Origin: Desarmillaria ectypa
Taxonomy: Eukaryota; Basidiomycota; Agaricomycetes; Agaricales; Physalacriaceae
DNA: 64,000 nt
Assembly: GCA_030407005.1 (NCBI GenBank)
Contig: JAUDYN010000006.1
Coordinates: forward strand, 992,001-1,056,000
Reading direction: 5' to 3'
Shown in pieces: positions 1-10,292 of this stretch (positions are counted from its first letter, which is position 1; each line of letters begins with the position of its first letter). Below the pieces are notes generated by a model, which worked only from the letters and a program-made list of their open reading frames with translations, made no database searches and was not told the origin of the DNA. A program made the position numbers and the translations under genes.

Positions 1-1588
1 TAACTGGGAAGCTACAGCAGTTTCTCGACACACACAGCTCGAAAGGTGGGCAGTGGAGGCGACTATTCATCCACGTAGAGGTAGGCAGCGAAGCGGGTAT
101 GTTCTCACTCATGTCAGCAGCAGAGTTCGTTTCTCACGAGTCTTTAAGACTCCCTGGACATCCCTGGGATATATTCCGTTACTTGGACGCCTTCGGATGA
201 CACTGTCATAACTGGACGACGAATATCATTCCCGATCCACCAGCGTCCCTGTAAGGCCTGGACTTCATTTCCCCGGCGATGCGTGACTTAATTTCTTCAT
301 TCCTGTGGCACACAGTATCCCATCTAGCAGACGTTCTTGCTACCCTTCTCGTTCCATATTCTTCAGATCCTGATCGAGAATACCGTATCGCTCAATATTC
401 GCCTCGTTTCCGTCTCTCGTTTACCCTACTTAATGAAGATGCGGCAGCCGGTCAGGCTATCACTGGCTGGGATCTTACGAATGCCATACACCGTGAGTAC
501 AAGTCTTCTTAGCGCCGCATACGATGTCATAATGCTTCTGCCAGACCATGTCGATCCCATAGTAACAGCTCTATCCATTTTGCACAATTTCACCATTGAA
601 AGCCAGGTACAATTTCACGCGCCACTTGCTTTCAAGCCACAGGCTCTCGACAACGAGTCTTTTGGCTTAACTCCGGAAGATTTGACTGTCTTCATTAATT
701 CCGCCGAGTGGACACTATGTAAGCTCTGCCTCTACCGCCTTTCCCCAAGGTCACTGACGGTCAGCCAGCTTCCAGCTCTTCAAACGATCCAGTGCTTCAT
801 TTTGTGCTATTCGTTCCTTCAGGCGCGCATAAACCCCTTTTCATACTAAATCCGGATGGTAGGGTCGTTTTTTTCCACTTGTCCAACTGATCGTTGATTC
901 ATGACGTAGGGTCCCTTTCACATTCGAACTCCTTCCTCATTCCTCAATGGGGAGGTGTGACAATATACAACCCATCTGATGATACCCCGCCACACAGATA
1001 TATGTCTTCAGCGGATCTCGACACGCTGTTCCCGGCCTTCTCAAATCAGTTTCTCGCGTTGCTTGGTGTTCCCGGTCTTCACGCCGACGTCAGAATCTCT
1101 CCTGACGGCAATTCGTTGCTTTCAGATTGGCAGTTAGATGCTCTACTGCGCCGGCGGGCTTTTGAAAACGATCGAGGAGCCAAAGACACACTGCGTAGCA
1201 CTGTGAAATTGGTTGATCAAATCAAAAATATGCCTGTCGGTCAGGTTGTACGGGATGACGTGCAGGACGCGCTGTCTGCGCTGGAAAAGGTAGTTGTTCA
1301 TCTTCAAAATTGGGATGAGCTATGACATTAACTGAGCACTTTCTGTAGATGCATTCACTTTCCGCAAATTCTCTTGTTGAAACAATGCGTCTTTCTGCCG
1401 ACGCAGCAACACATGCCTCTAGCGCCTTCTTCAATCCAGGGATGCTAGCGTTGCTGTACTTCCCACCTGAACACAAGTATGCCGTCTACACGCCTCTATT
1501 CGCTAGTGCAGTGATACCTCTTATTGCAGCCGCTCTGCGAGAGTTCTTGGCTTGGAGGCGGCAGCATCGACAGGTGGCAAATACTTAG
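1..1588 (+). CDS. GPI17: GPI transamidase subunit PIG-S/Gpi17 (5' end outside window)
   Basis: PIG-S is a membrane subunit of the ER GPI-transamidase, which attaches GPI anchors to secretory proteins. Exons reading in order give LSFTLLNEDAAAGQ, ILHNFTIESQVQFHAPLAF, HFVLFVPSGAHKPLFILN, FLIPQWGGVTIYNPSD and the C-terminal stretch FFNPGMLALLYFPPEHKYA followed by a hydrophobic membrane segment (AVIPLIAAALREF). These are family landmarks in the right order. Introns read by eye include 493-544 and one starting at 719; the last exon runs from about 1349 to the stop at 1588. Earlier coding (for example an exon near 205-240 reading DDTVITGRRISFP) is plausible, but the start is not in the window. An open stretch at 3-200 may belong to it too, which I could not settle. 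The neighbouring arrestin-like gene converges, with its stop 103 bp away. Confidence 0.85.
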
Positions 1589-1691
1589 ACACGGTGATTT
1601 ATGACTCTGGCTCTAGGCGTAATTGGAATTGGCGTTTTAGCCCGCTGTTCGGCGTGTTTCCTTCCATTGTAAAGACAAAGAATGGCTCAGT

Positions 1692-3085
1692 TCAGTCGCC
1701 GACTTCATCTGTCCAAGGATCGGTGACGATTCTTACGCGAACGCCATTCCGTGAGTGAGGGAAATCTGACCTCGCGGGGGGATAGAGTGATACGATGATA
1801 AAATCCTTAGGAAATGGAGCATCAAGACAAGAATCCAAGTCTAGATGGAGGACGAACCTTCACCGACACACCTGCCGTGAAGAAACCGCCCACTTCAACA
1901 TCAGGCTGAGATCTGAGCTCCCCCTCCCAGTCCATATGCTTCTCCATCTCCAGCCCAGGCTGGATCTCTGATGCTAGCGGAGGAACTGGACGCAAACTCC
2001 CTCCCCCTATACCTACATTCCGTGACGACACATTTCTGTCAACCTCCACCGAGACTTGACGAACGAGATGGACCTGAAGTGATGCGTTACCATGAACTTG
2101 CCCTGGAACGGGGAAAAGCTGCCGCAGAGACGCGAGCGGTGCCGTTAGCTGGACATGAAACGGAATGTTATCAGATAAGGCAAAGATCTGAACAGCGGGT
2201 ATGAAGAGCTATGAGGGGAAGTGAGATTTCGACCGTGGGATGTGAGAGGGGATGGCCGTGGCTTACGCTGCAGTAGATAGGCGCCGCGGCCGTGTTGGGT
2301 TTAGGTTTGATGGTCGTGAGACTCTGTTTCCATTCCTCCGGGGACGTCTTGACGGAAGAAAGAAAGGCGGGGTTGGAGAGCATCGGTTGGGCAGGGCGAG
2401 TTCGAGGTCGGTAGTTGAGTACGACACGCAGGCTTTATTAAGGAGGAGAAGGATACATGCCCATTGCATTTAACGTGGCTCGCATACCTTGGGGATCCTC
2501 TCAAGAATCTGACGAGTGGGTAGTGGTTCTCGACAGCACGTACAGTAAGGGAATACCCGATCGACACTCTAAGCTCCGGGAACGAGGCGGTGAACGAAGG
2601 CGGTAGTTCATATCTCTTGTTATCGCCCTTCTGAAACTCGGACGGGATCGTCAAAGAGAAGGGTACAGAGCTGGGGTATGCCGTTGAATTGGCGGAGTCA
2701 ACAGGCCACAGGGTGCGAGTTTCGTCTAGGAAAATCACCACCTGAGATCCGTGTTCGTGGTTCGCAGTCTCCATTCGTCCCTCCAGCTATTACCGAACTG
2801 AGCGATCAGAATAGAATATAGAAAAATAACCGTGACGACCTTGACTTGTACGGAGGTAACCAAGTCGCGCCTTTCGAAGAAAACAGCGCCGTTGATGACT
2901 CCCTTTCTTCCGTAAGAGGGTAAACTGCAACCATCTTGTTGTTCTGTTAATACAATGGATATATTTCCTTCTTTTTTAAGGAAGTTTCCGGTAAAACGGT
3001 TGTTCGCAGAACGGGCTGGAGTGAGATCAATACGCAATTCACCGTCGGATGGATCGAGAGAATAGGCCGGCGGTCGGAAATCCAT
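1692..3085 (-). CDS. Arrestin-like N-terminal domain protein
   Basis: Fungal arrestin-related proteins act as adaptors in trafficking and ubiquitination of membrane proteins. The start at 3085 gives MDFRPPAYSLDPSDGELRI, followed by PSYGRKGVINGAVFF, a pattern typical of the arrestin N-terminal beta-sandwich. Later exons read VPFSLTIPSEFQKG, LPPSFTASFPELRVSIGYSL, SSVKTSPEEWKQSL and then DNIPFHVQLTAPL. The second half contains VRQVSVEVDRNV, GGGSLRPVPPLASE, DWEGELRSQPDVEVGGF and VSVK, and a final exon begins DFIIVSLYPP and ends with a stop at 1692. All parts lie on the minus strand in the expected order with short introns, so the gene looks intact. I see no PPxY-type ubiquitin-ligase motif in the parts read, so an alpha-arrestin role in ubiquitination is only inferred from the family. 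Confidence 0.8.
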
Positions 3086-3900
3086 TGTAGAATATTGAAA
3101 ATAGTATGTATTCGCTTATAAATGCCCGGATCGCAGACCGTAGTATTGCGCAGGAGTGTCGAGTCATACAAACCACGAGGAATATGGGTATTTCTTAGAT
3201 GACTCGGACTTCCTCCGTACACGGGATATGATGGTCAGAGATAGGCACAAGGACACCATTGTCCGAACTGTGGTGAGTCACAAGTTTAAGGTTGGAGCCG
3301 CCCAGACTGAATTAGGGTATCATCCTCAAGTTTTACTGCAGTAACCTCCATTTGTTTCGGTAAGCGGACTGAGAAATATATTCGTGCAAATTCTTGTGTA
3401 CTTGCGCCCGTCGTGCGGACCAAGTGGGTACCGTGGTGATGATGATATGTGCGTTCAGTATGGGTTCAGGGTCGACACTCAATGCGTACGTTCCTGGCAA
3501 GCGGTTAGATATGTCCTTCCGTGCTTACAGAACCCAGCCCTTGCTGCGGTACCGGTACATGAGGAGTGGATAAACTATTAAGGACAGCCAAGATTACTAT
3601 CCAGTAGCTCCGTTAGGAACACAGCAAACTGCACCCAGAGACACATGTTAGGACTGTATTAGTAGCCAATAGAATGAATATGAGATTGGGATTAGGGCAT
3701 CGCAATGTTTAACCTGGCGAACACAGCCAATTTGAACAATTTGAACCAGCAGTGATCCCATGATGTACGACGGAACCGAGAGGGAGTCTACCTATCTTTG
3801 CGCGAAGCAAAAGCTTGCAACCGGAAACGCCCAAAGAGGCAATGCCCGCCGGCCTAAGTTGCCGGCGTATTGAAACAATTTTCTTTTTTGCTTCCGCACC
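3086..3900. other. Intergenic, no gene recognised
   Basis: This stretch lies between the start of the arrestin-like gene and the start of the Rrg9 gene, so it should contain two divergent promoters. Only short open frames occur, on both strands, and none has a recognisable motif. The 40 bases before 3901 are pyrimidine-rich, as is common before fungal starts. Confidence 0.5.
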
Positions 3901-4545
3901 ATGACCTCGTTGATTCCAAGACGTTTTTTGCCAAGGTATTATGCCAGTTCTGCACTCTCGCCCTCTTCTCTGCAAAAGTGGGGTATATTTGGATCTCCGT
4001 CACACAAATCTATCCTAGACGACGATTCTCCCGTGAAAGTAGATCTCTCAGAAGATAATGATGTGGTGAACCGTGTTCGGGCGTCGACTCCCCCCATCCA
4101 TCGTCGTAAACCGTCAAAGGAACCGACACCTGAAGAGTATGTTCGCCACCGAAAGACGATGGAACAACGATTCCCAGATGGCTGGAATCCGCCACGAAAG
4201 ATATCACGAGAAGCTATGGATGGGCTTCGTGAGCTGCACCAGTTCGACCGGGCCAAGTTCAGCACTTCAGTGCTAGCTGAGAAATTCAAAATAAGCCCGG
4301 ACGCAGTGAGACGGATCCTGAAGGGGCGATGGGAGCCTAGCAGGGAACGGCGGATCGAGATGAGGGCGAAAGAGCGGCAGGGTACAGCCGAGTTTGTGAG
4401 ACTGAGCCGGCTGAGGGAGAGACTCGAGGCTGAGAAGCTCTGGAGAGAGAAGAATATGGACGATTCTCATTTCTCACCGGGCCGCTCCGATCAGATTGAA
4501 GACGCTGTTGGTGTTAATTCGAAGGACAGATTCACCTTCGACTAG
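3901..4545 (+). CDS. RRG9: Required for respiratory growth protein 9 (Rrg9/neugrin family)
   Basis: Rrg9/neugrin proteins are mitochondrial and needed for respiratory growth and mitochondrial genome maintenance or mitoribosome function. This is one uninterrupted 214-residue frame. Residues 1-20 (MTSLIPRRFLPRYYASSA) look like a mitochondrial presequence: basic and hydroxylated, with no acidic residue. The family core at about residues 95-140 reads GWNPPRKISREAMDGLREL, then FDRAKFSTSVLAEKFKIS and DAVRRILKGRW, which matches the conserved neugrin/Rrg9 helix-turn-helix-like region. A basic helical stretch (RERRIEMRAKERQ) follows. The start is the first ATG of the frame and keeps the presequence. 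No intron is needed. Confidence 0.87.
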   Translation: MTSLIPRRFLPRYYASSALSPSSLQKWGIFGSPSHKSILDDDSPVKVDLSEDNDVVNRVRASTPPIHRRKPSKEPTPEEYVRHRKTMEQRFPDGWNPPRKISREAMDGLRELHQFDRAKFSTSVLAEKFKISPDAVRRILKGRWEPSRERRIEMRAKERQGTAEFVRLSRLRERLEAEKLWREKNMDDSHFSPGRSDQIEDAVGVNSKDRFTFD

Positions 4546-5569
4546 GGCGCGTCCTTACGTTCCTATTCATTACCTTCGAAATCGGACACTGCTATCGTTG
4601 GTAACCTTTCATTTCCTCTTGCCAACCACCAAACTGACCCTTTCAACCAGGTGGCTGCGGCACCGTTGCAGAATAGGCTTTGCTAGTGCGCGCTAGCACC
4701 CAGAAGCTCGTTTATTTCCGGGGACGTCATATATGTCCCTTCATTTCACTATCAGACTCGTTTCAAGCCGCCTGTCTCATTGCGTTAATGCCCATCTATC
4801 TTTCCCAGTTAATAGTTCCACTATTTAAGGTTCTGCTGTGATTTCCTTACGGCCTTTACACTGGCTAGGCACGTTAGCGCCACCTCATGCTCGGCCTATC
4901 CCGTTCCTCGGGAGTCATTGCTGTTAGGAACTACCCTCTGCCAAGTAAAATCGCACTAGTGCATGACGTCGCTACATCCGACAACAGTTGAGCAAATATA
5001 ACGGAAGCCAGTGCAAAGCGCACCGCGAACTCGCGGAACCCGTTCTCTCTTCCGAGTCTTGTGAGGCGAAGAAGAGCATGTCTCCTGCTTTTTTCTCCAC
5101 TTGGGTCTCATCGTGCCCGACGCGGGTAAGAGCTTCATAGACGCCGGTCAACACATGGGGACATGGAACTTAAGCTCTTAGCGAAGCCCACTTATATTTC
5201 TCTCTAGCGGTAGCCGGTAATCCAGAAGGTCATATCCATGCGTTCCCGTCGTCAGATGAGCAAAAAGTCTTGCTTGGTTAACCACTCAGCAGTCATGTCC
5301 GTCCAAGAATTGAATTGCATACTAGATGTGTACAAACAACACTGCCCGCCGAACGATAAAGACGTCTGACCACATTCTACTAGCGATAAGCGGTGTGTAA
5401 AGTATAAGGTACGAAGGTACGAAGGTAAGTAGTATAAGAACGCATGCGTGCTATGTATGGATAATTTAGTTTTACCTTTATAAAAGAAATGAACGTGACT
5501 ATGCTGCACAAAACAAGACGTAAAACAAGAATAAAGATATTGCAGGAAGAGAAATGATCCATGGAAATC
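4546..5569. other. Intergenic, no gene recognised
   Basis: About 1 kb between the Rrg9 stop and the P450 stop. Only short open frames are present, without recognisable domains. A small direct repeat (aaggtacg repeated near 5407-5422) is the only local structure seen. Confidence 0.45.
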
Positions 5570-7531
5570 CTACAGAGGTGTGGCCGTGCGGGAGTACCTC
5601 AAGTTGCACGTTCCTTTTGGTGGACGACATAGAAGAATGTCGTTCCAGTTGGGAGTTGGTAGAGGATCCGCAACGACTCCCCTGTCGTCAACGACGTCGT
5701 GATTGAACCCAAGCAAGAGCATTGCCGTTATTAGCTTCAACTCCATCTTCGCGAGGCGAGTCCCCAGACAAGTAGTTTTGCCTAACCGAGAGCAATCAGT
5801 AATTAGTCCATGTCAAGAAGCAACGCCAGGTTACCCACCTCCACCCCAACCGACATATCCGTAAGGCACCTTGGTCTCCTCCCGTCCGGGGTCGAATTTC
5901 CACGGATCCGGATAGAGCCCAGCATCGAGGTGGATATCGCTAAAGGGATACACCACATACGCCCCAGACGGGATCAACTTGCCGTTAATATATGTATCGG
6001 GGCCCAAATTTCTCCGCATAGCAGTGTGCGGCTGAGCGACTCGAAGTGTCTCCCGAATGATGGAATCAAGTACAGGTGTCGAAGATTCCCAAGTCTCCAG
6101 AGGGATTGTGGCGAGGTGTTTAGATATGGAAGCGCAGTCCTCTGGCGCAGGGTGGGCCACTAATAGTGATTGGATTTCGTCATATGCTTTTGCCCGCCAT
6201 TCCCGATGGCCTCCGAGATATGTGAGTAGCCAACAGGCTGTTTGAAAAAAGAAGACTAATATTAGATCACTTTTTCAGAAACTCCAATTGGAAGATCAAC
6301 TTGCCTGTCGTGCCAGTGGCTCGGGCGCCGGCGATCAACAGCCCCATGATGAACTGAACCAAGGGTCCGTCAGCAGCCGTAACTTGATGGACAAAAAGTA
6401 AAGGCACTCACGCCAACCACTACAAGTTTCTCATCTTGAAAGTCTAGCAGCATCTGCAACGCGTCGTCCCTTTGCACACCGCTCTCTTCACGAGATTTGA
6501 TCGCAGCAACGATAATATCATAGATCTCCTTCGTCGCCCACAGCTTTCGCACCATTGATGGCGTAGGGACCCATGGGATCAATACGGTGGCCGGTGTCGT
6601 TCCAGTATCAAGCTTGTCATACAAGTTCTTTAGACGTGATACCAAGATCGCATCATCCGATATTTCTGAGCACGACAGGCTTCGAACGGTCGTTTGGAAC
6701 GTGAGCTATTGGCAAAGTTTCAATGGGAAACGCCGACATAACAACGTTAGGAACGGGGAACACGTACCTCGTAGATTTTTTTGAAAGGATCGAACACTCC
6801 GGAATCTCCCCATCCCTCCATGATTCGCCGAGAATCTTCCAATAACAATGGAATCACTGTCATGAGTAATTATGTGAGTCGTCAAATAGTGTGCGATTTG
6901 ATAACGCGCGTAGTACATACATTGGCTTAGGGGCTCATTGCGCTGGATGGCGGCGAGTCTTTTATGAATCAAGGCAACCCTTCTAGTTTGTAAGTCAGAT
7001 GTCACTCCTCTGACCATGGGTATCTGCGGTGAAAACGCGGTCAGTAACGACGCACAAAACGCAAACAAGGCAGGCATGCGGAACACTCACGGCCCCAGAC
7101 AGGATCTTGAACCCTTCCGTCAGGTCGAAGTGTTTGGCTGTGAAAAACTCATGACGAGCTGATTCCCCTGATACAATAACAACAGTATTCTGTAAGGCGT
7201 TAACAAATGATAGAGTTGAAATCAGATTGTGACATAGAACCAGGTAAACGCGAGAACGCACTCGCAACAGTTTGAATTGGAAAATGGCTTGTCCGGTTGC
7301 GTGGAATCCCCAATTGAGAAAGTCAAATCGTCGTCGAAAGAAAGGTATTATCGCAAAGAGTGAGTTTCCTGGGAGTGATGCAGGCGAGTCCTCCTTGAGC
7401 GCGTCATCGTGAAGGGAAGAAGTGACGAAGACGATGAAAAGGAAGATAATGACGGATGTGGTAAACTGAGTCGCGAAGCCTGCGGATATGAAAGCAGCGC
7501 CAACGGCCTGAAGGCCAACTGAGTACGGCAT
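5570..7531 (-). CDS. Cytochrome P450 monooxygenase (CYP51-like sequence group)
   Basis: P450s are haem-thiolate monooxygenases, in fungi usually ER-anchored and supplied with electrons by a P450 reductase. The start at 7531 gives a hydrophobic N-terminal anchor (IIFLFIVFVTSS). Following exons read FFRRRFDFLNWGFHATGQ, NTVVIVSGESARHEFF and FKILSGA. The I-helix reads FIMGLLIAGARATGTT, followed by WLLTYLGGHREWRAKAYDEI. The ExxR motif is in IIRETLRV, the PERF-like region is LYPDPWKFDPGRE, and the haem loop is YGYVGWGGG joined over an intron to TTCLGTRLAKMELK, so the cysteine ligand is present. The protein ends at the TAG at 5570-5572. The I-helix exon seems to use a GC-AG intron (6304-6238). The substrate cannot be inferred; the sequence style recalls fungal P450s annotated as lanosterol 14-demethylase-like, but I do not claim CYP51 itself. 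Confidence 0.85.
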
Positions 7532-7647
7532 GCTCGTGTAGGCGAGTCGGAGGTAAAAGAAGGCGGGAAGGTAAACCAGGAGGGAAGGTAAACCAGGAGG
7601 GAGGAAGAACTCTAGGATGAAGTGCGTTCAACCATGGCACAAGTGAC

Positions 7648-7655
7648 ATTATATA
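7648..7655 (-). promoter_or_regulatory. TATA box of the P450 gene
   Basis: The minus strand reads tatataat here, about 120 bp upstream of the P450 start codon at 7531. A 17-bp tandem duplication (ggtaaaccaggagggaa, near 7568-7601) lies between this box and the start codon, in the likely 5' leader. Confidence 0.4.
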
Positions 7656-8989
7656 GCCAGAGAGCTAGCATGGTGATGGCTGGACCCGACCCGCGGATGA
7701 CACGAAAATATGTCCAATCAATAATTCTCGGGGCGCAACCGTGACGAGGTACGCTGTTATGGTTCACAAAGGGAGCATCAACCCAAACACGGAGCCAGTC
7801 TATGGACTGTCGTGAGATCGGTAGCCGGAAATGAATAGAACTATTTTACAAACACTCGGAGATCGTGCCACTGCAGCGTACCTTTATTTAGGTTACAAGT
7901 AAGTGAAATGAATATGTAGTCATGGACCAACAAACTGGGATTGTGGATTCTGAGGTCGGTTCCGAGATGGCCCCCTCATGTCCTACTGTTCTTGGCGGTT
8001 CGATTCCCCGGTACGGAAGGGTCGTGCCTTGGAAGCCCTCTCCCCACGAACACGTTTCAAGCCCATCGATAGTTTGTCAACCTGGTACGTCGCCGGATTC
8101 ACGAGCTTACCCTGCCTGTGATCGGAATCCATTTCTCGGCTGGAATAAACTGTTATGACACCGTAATTCCCTTAGCTAGACCAATTACGGACTGCGGAAT
8201 TTGGTTTCTGTAAATGTTTTCTGTTATACGCGCCTGTTCAGAAGAGCATAGATAGAACTCGTCGCCGCCGTAAAGTGTCCGGAAGGTTCCTGTCTGATAT
8301 GTGAATCGACCGAGAAATCAGAAAAAAGACAAATGATAGGATCATTTGCATTTCTCGAGCTGGAGAACGAGATGAGAGGGTGCAAGTTGAAGGTACATTC
8401 ATGATCGGCCCAGATCGGGACATTCCGTCTAAAACCAAAAACGGCAGTATCAAATCATCCGCCGCCACGATCCCTTGAAAGTTCGAAAGTCAAAGCCAAG
8501 TTTTAAAGGCTTTATACGTTCAAGTGCACATGACAACAGGCCGCGTCCAGGCAAAGAACCCCGAATGATGCCCTGATGAGCATATGCATGCGCTTCCGAA
8601 GAGTCTCACGTCCCCAAATTATATATCCAATGACATCTTGCTAGTGTCCTAATCCTCCCAAAATTAGATAGTCACAAAGAACGACGACTATTCCTCGGAA
8701 TGATAACTCTGTAGTATGTATACAAGAACCATTGCATGCCAGGGACATATGATCCATCGGATGACAGTTCACTATATGATTACCAGCCAAAAAACTGGGT
8801 ACAGATTTACACACCAGTACAACCAGATAACGGGTATGCGATGCGTCGTTCGGAACATGGCGCCGTTGACTAACGGGGTGTGACTTGACCAGACATAGAG
8901 ATGTCTCTTTTGATGGAGACTTCGCGACCGCCACGACAAAAGAAGGCACTGAGGTATGACAGGACAATAGCATTAACGACAGCATCCAT
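7656..8989. other. Intergenic, no gene recognised
   Basis: About 1.3 kb between the P450 promoter and the stop of the PAQR gene. It holds short open frames only. A tRNA T-loop-like string (ggttcgattcc, near 7998-8008) has no matching A box or acceptor stem, so it is not called as a tRNA. Confidence 0.4.
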
Positions 8990-10292
8990 CTACAGCTGAC
9001 ACGACACTTGTTCAGTGTGCCAGAAATCCAGAGCAGTGGAAATACTAGCAAAATGTGCCAGGGCGGCTATCACAACACATACATGGAATATCTGGTGCGA
9101 AGAAAAGAAGTAATCGAACATCCCTGGCCAGAACCTTTCTGGGATACGATTTGCACTGAAGAGGAAACTTGTCAGTCTGCCTATCTTCACAATCAGAAGA
9201 CGGAACCGTACTAAAGTAAGCCCCCCGCGATGTATAGTCCGCCCGAAAACAAAAGCCAATTTAAACCCATATCTGAGAAAAGCTTTAGGAAGCCATGGGT
9301 GACCAATGCATGACACACGGGAATAATCCCAGTTAGTCCTAAACCGATGAAGACGCTCGTTCGCAGTCCGCGATGTGTGGCACGAGCATATTCAGGTTGA
9401 AGAACAACGTACGCCGCGCCTGGAATGGGCGGCGAATATCAGTATCCAAGATTGAAGAAATCTGAGGCACTCCACTGACCGAGACCGGCGGTTGTGAGTA
9501 GCGATATGTACGTCACTTGGGCATAGGGATCACAGAACAAGCCGTAATATATAGACGGGTAGAAGGATCCTAAGATGAGTACGACGATCCCCGAATAGTC
9601 GAATACTACACAACGCGACGCTACCTAGAACGAACGGGGTGTGAAGTTGGCCAAAACTGGAAAGAAATCAAATGTCCTGTACCTCTTTGGAATGGCAAAT
9701 GGATGTATGAAAGAAGGCACTTGCGCCTAGACAGAACACCGCCGATGACAAGAATGTCACAAAAACGAATAAGTCAATCCATGTCGTTTTCGGGTACGGT
9801 TCTAGGAAGTTGGGGTGAAATGTAACGAGGAAATAAAGGAACAAGGCCGCGCCCCAGAGATGGCTGTGGATGTTGACTAGCGGGGATGTTGAGTGGCCCC
9901 ATACTTTAGCCTGGCAGGTAACATACTGACCAGTTTCGTTGTGCAAATCTGTACAGTATGGAAGACGGACGGAGAACAGAATGGGGATTGGTAACAATGA
10001 GCTGATTTCAACTCAAAAAGCTTGTCGACCAACGGACTCACATCCAAAGACAGAATGGAAGCATCCCCGCCATTGATTTTGAGCTCTATTTGCGTTTCAA
10101 ACTCAGTCCCTGAAACAAAGAGATAAGCGCCGTGGTTGCACCGTACCTTCGATACCCAGAAACAATATACTCGTTATCTCTCATCCAGACAGGAGCCTCG
10201 TGTATATGGAGCGTTTTGGAGAGATTTGGCACTCCAACATGAAGGTCTGGAACGAGCGCTGTCGCCTCAGACAGCCTTCGTCTTACGGCCAT
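8990..10292 (-). CDS. PAQR family membrane protein (adiponectin receptor / haemolysin III / IZH type)
   Basis: PAQR proteins are seven-helix membrane proteins; the fungal IZH members are linked to zinc and lipid metabolism. The start at 10292 gives MAVRRRLSEATAL, then the family entry motif EAPVWMRDNEYIVSGYRR. The next exons give QWRGCFHSVFG and LHNET, joined over an intron to VNIHSHLWGAALFLYF. A helix ending in FCLGASAFFHTSICHSKE carries the conserved Ser and first His of the metal site. Later exons give DYSGIVVLILGSFYPSIYYG, AAYVVLQPEYARATHRGLR and GLYIAGGLLYANRIPERFWP, and the last helix pair contains FSSHQIFHVCVV with the two conserved C-terminal histidines. The stop is at 8990. All signature residues and order are preserved, so the gene looks functional. 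An upstream in-frame ATG at 10637 is less likely, since family members begin close to the EAPxWxRDNEYI motif. Confidence 0.87.

Noticed and set aside
1552..1758. 68-codon plus-strand ORF after PIG-S
   Set aside because: It overlaps the PIG-S stop and the antisense of the last arrestin exon; no motif.
7990..8020. tRNA T-loop-like string ggttcgattcc
   Set aside because: The flanks do not form a 5-bp T-stem or acceptor stem, and no A box lies at the right distance.
8641..9051. 136-codon minus-strand ORF
   Set aside because: It overlaps the 3' end of the PAQR gene in another frame and has no motif; a shadow frame.
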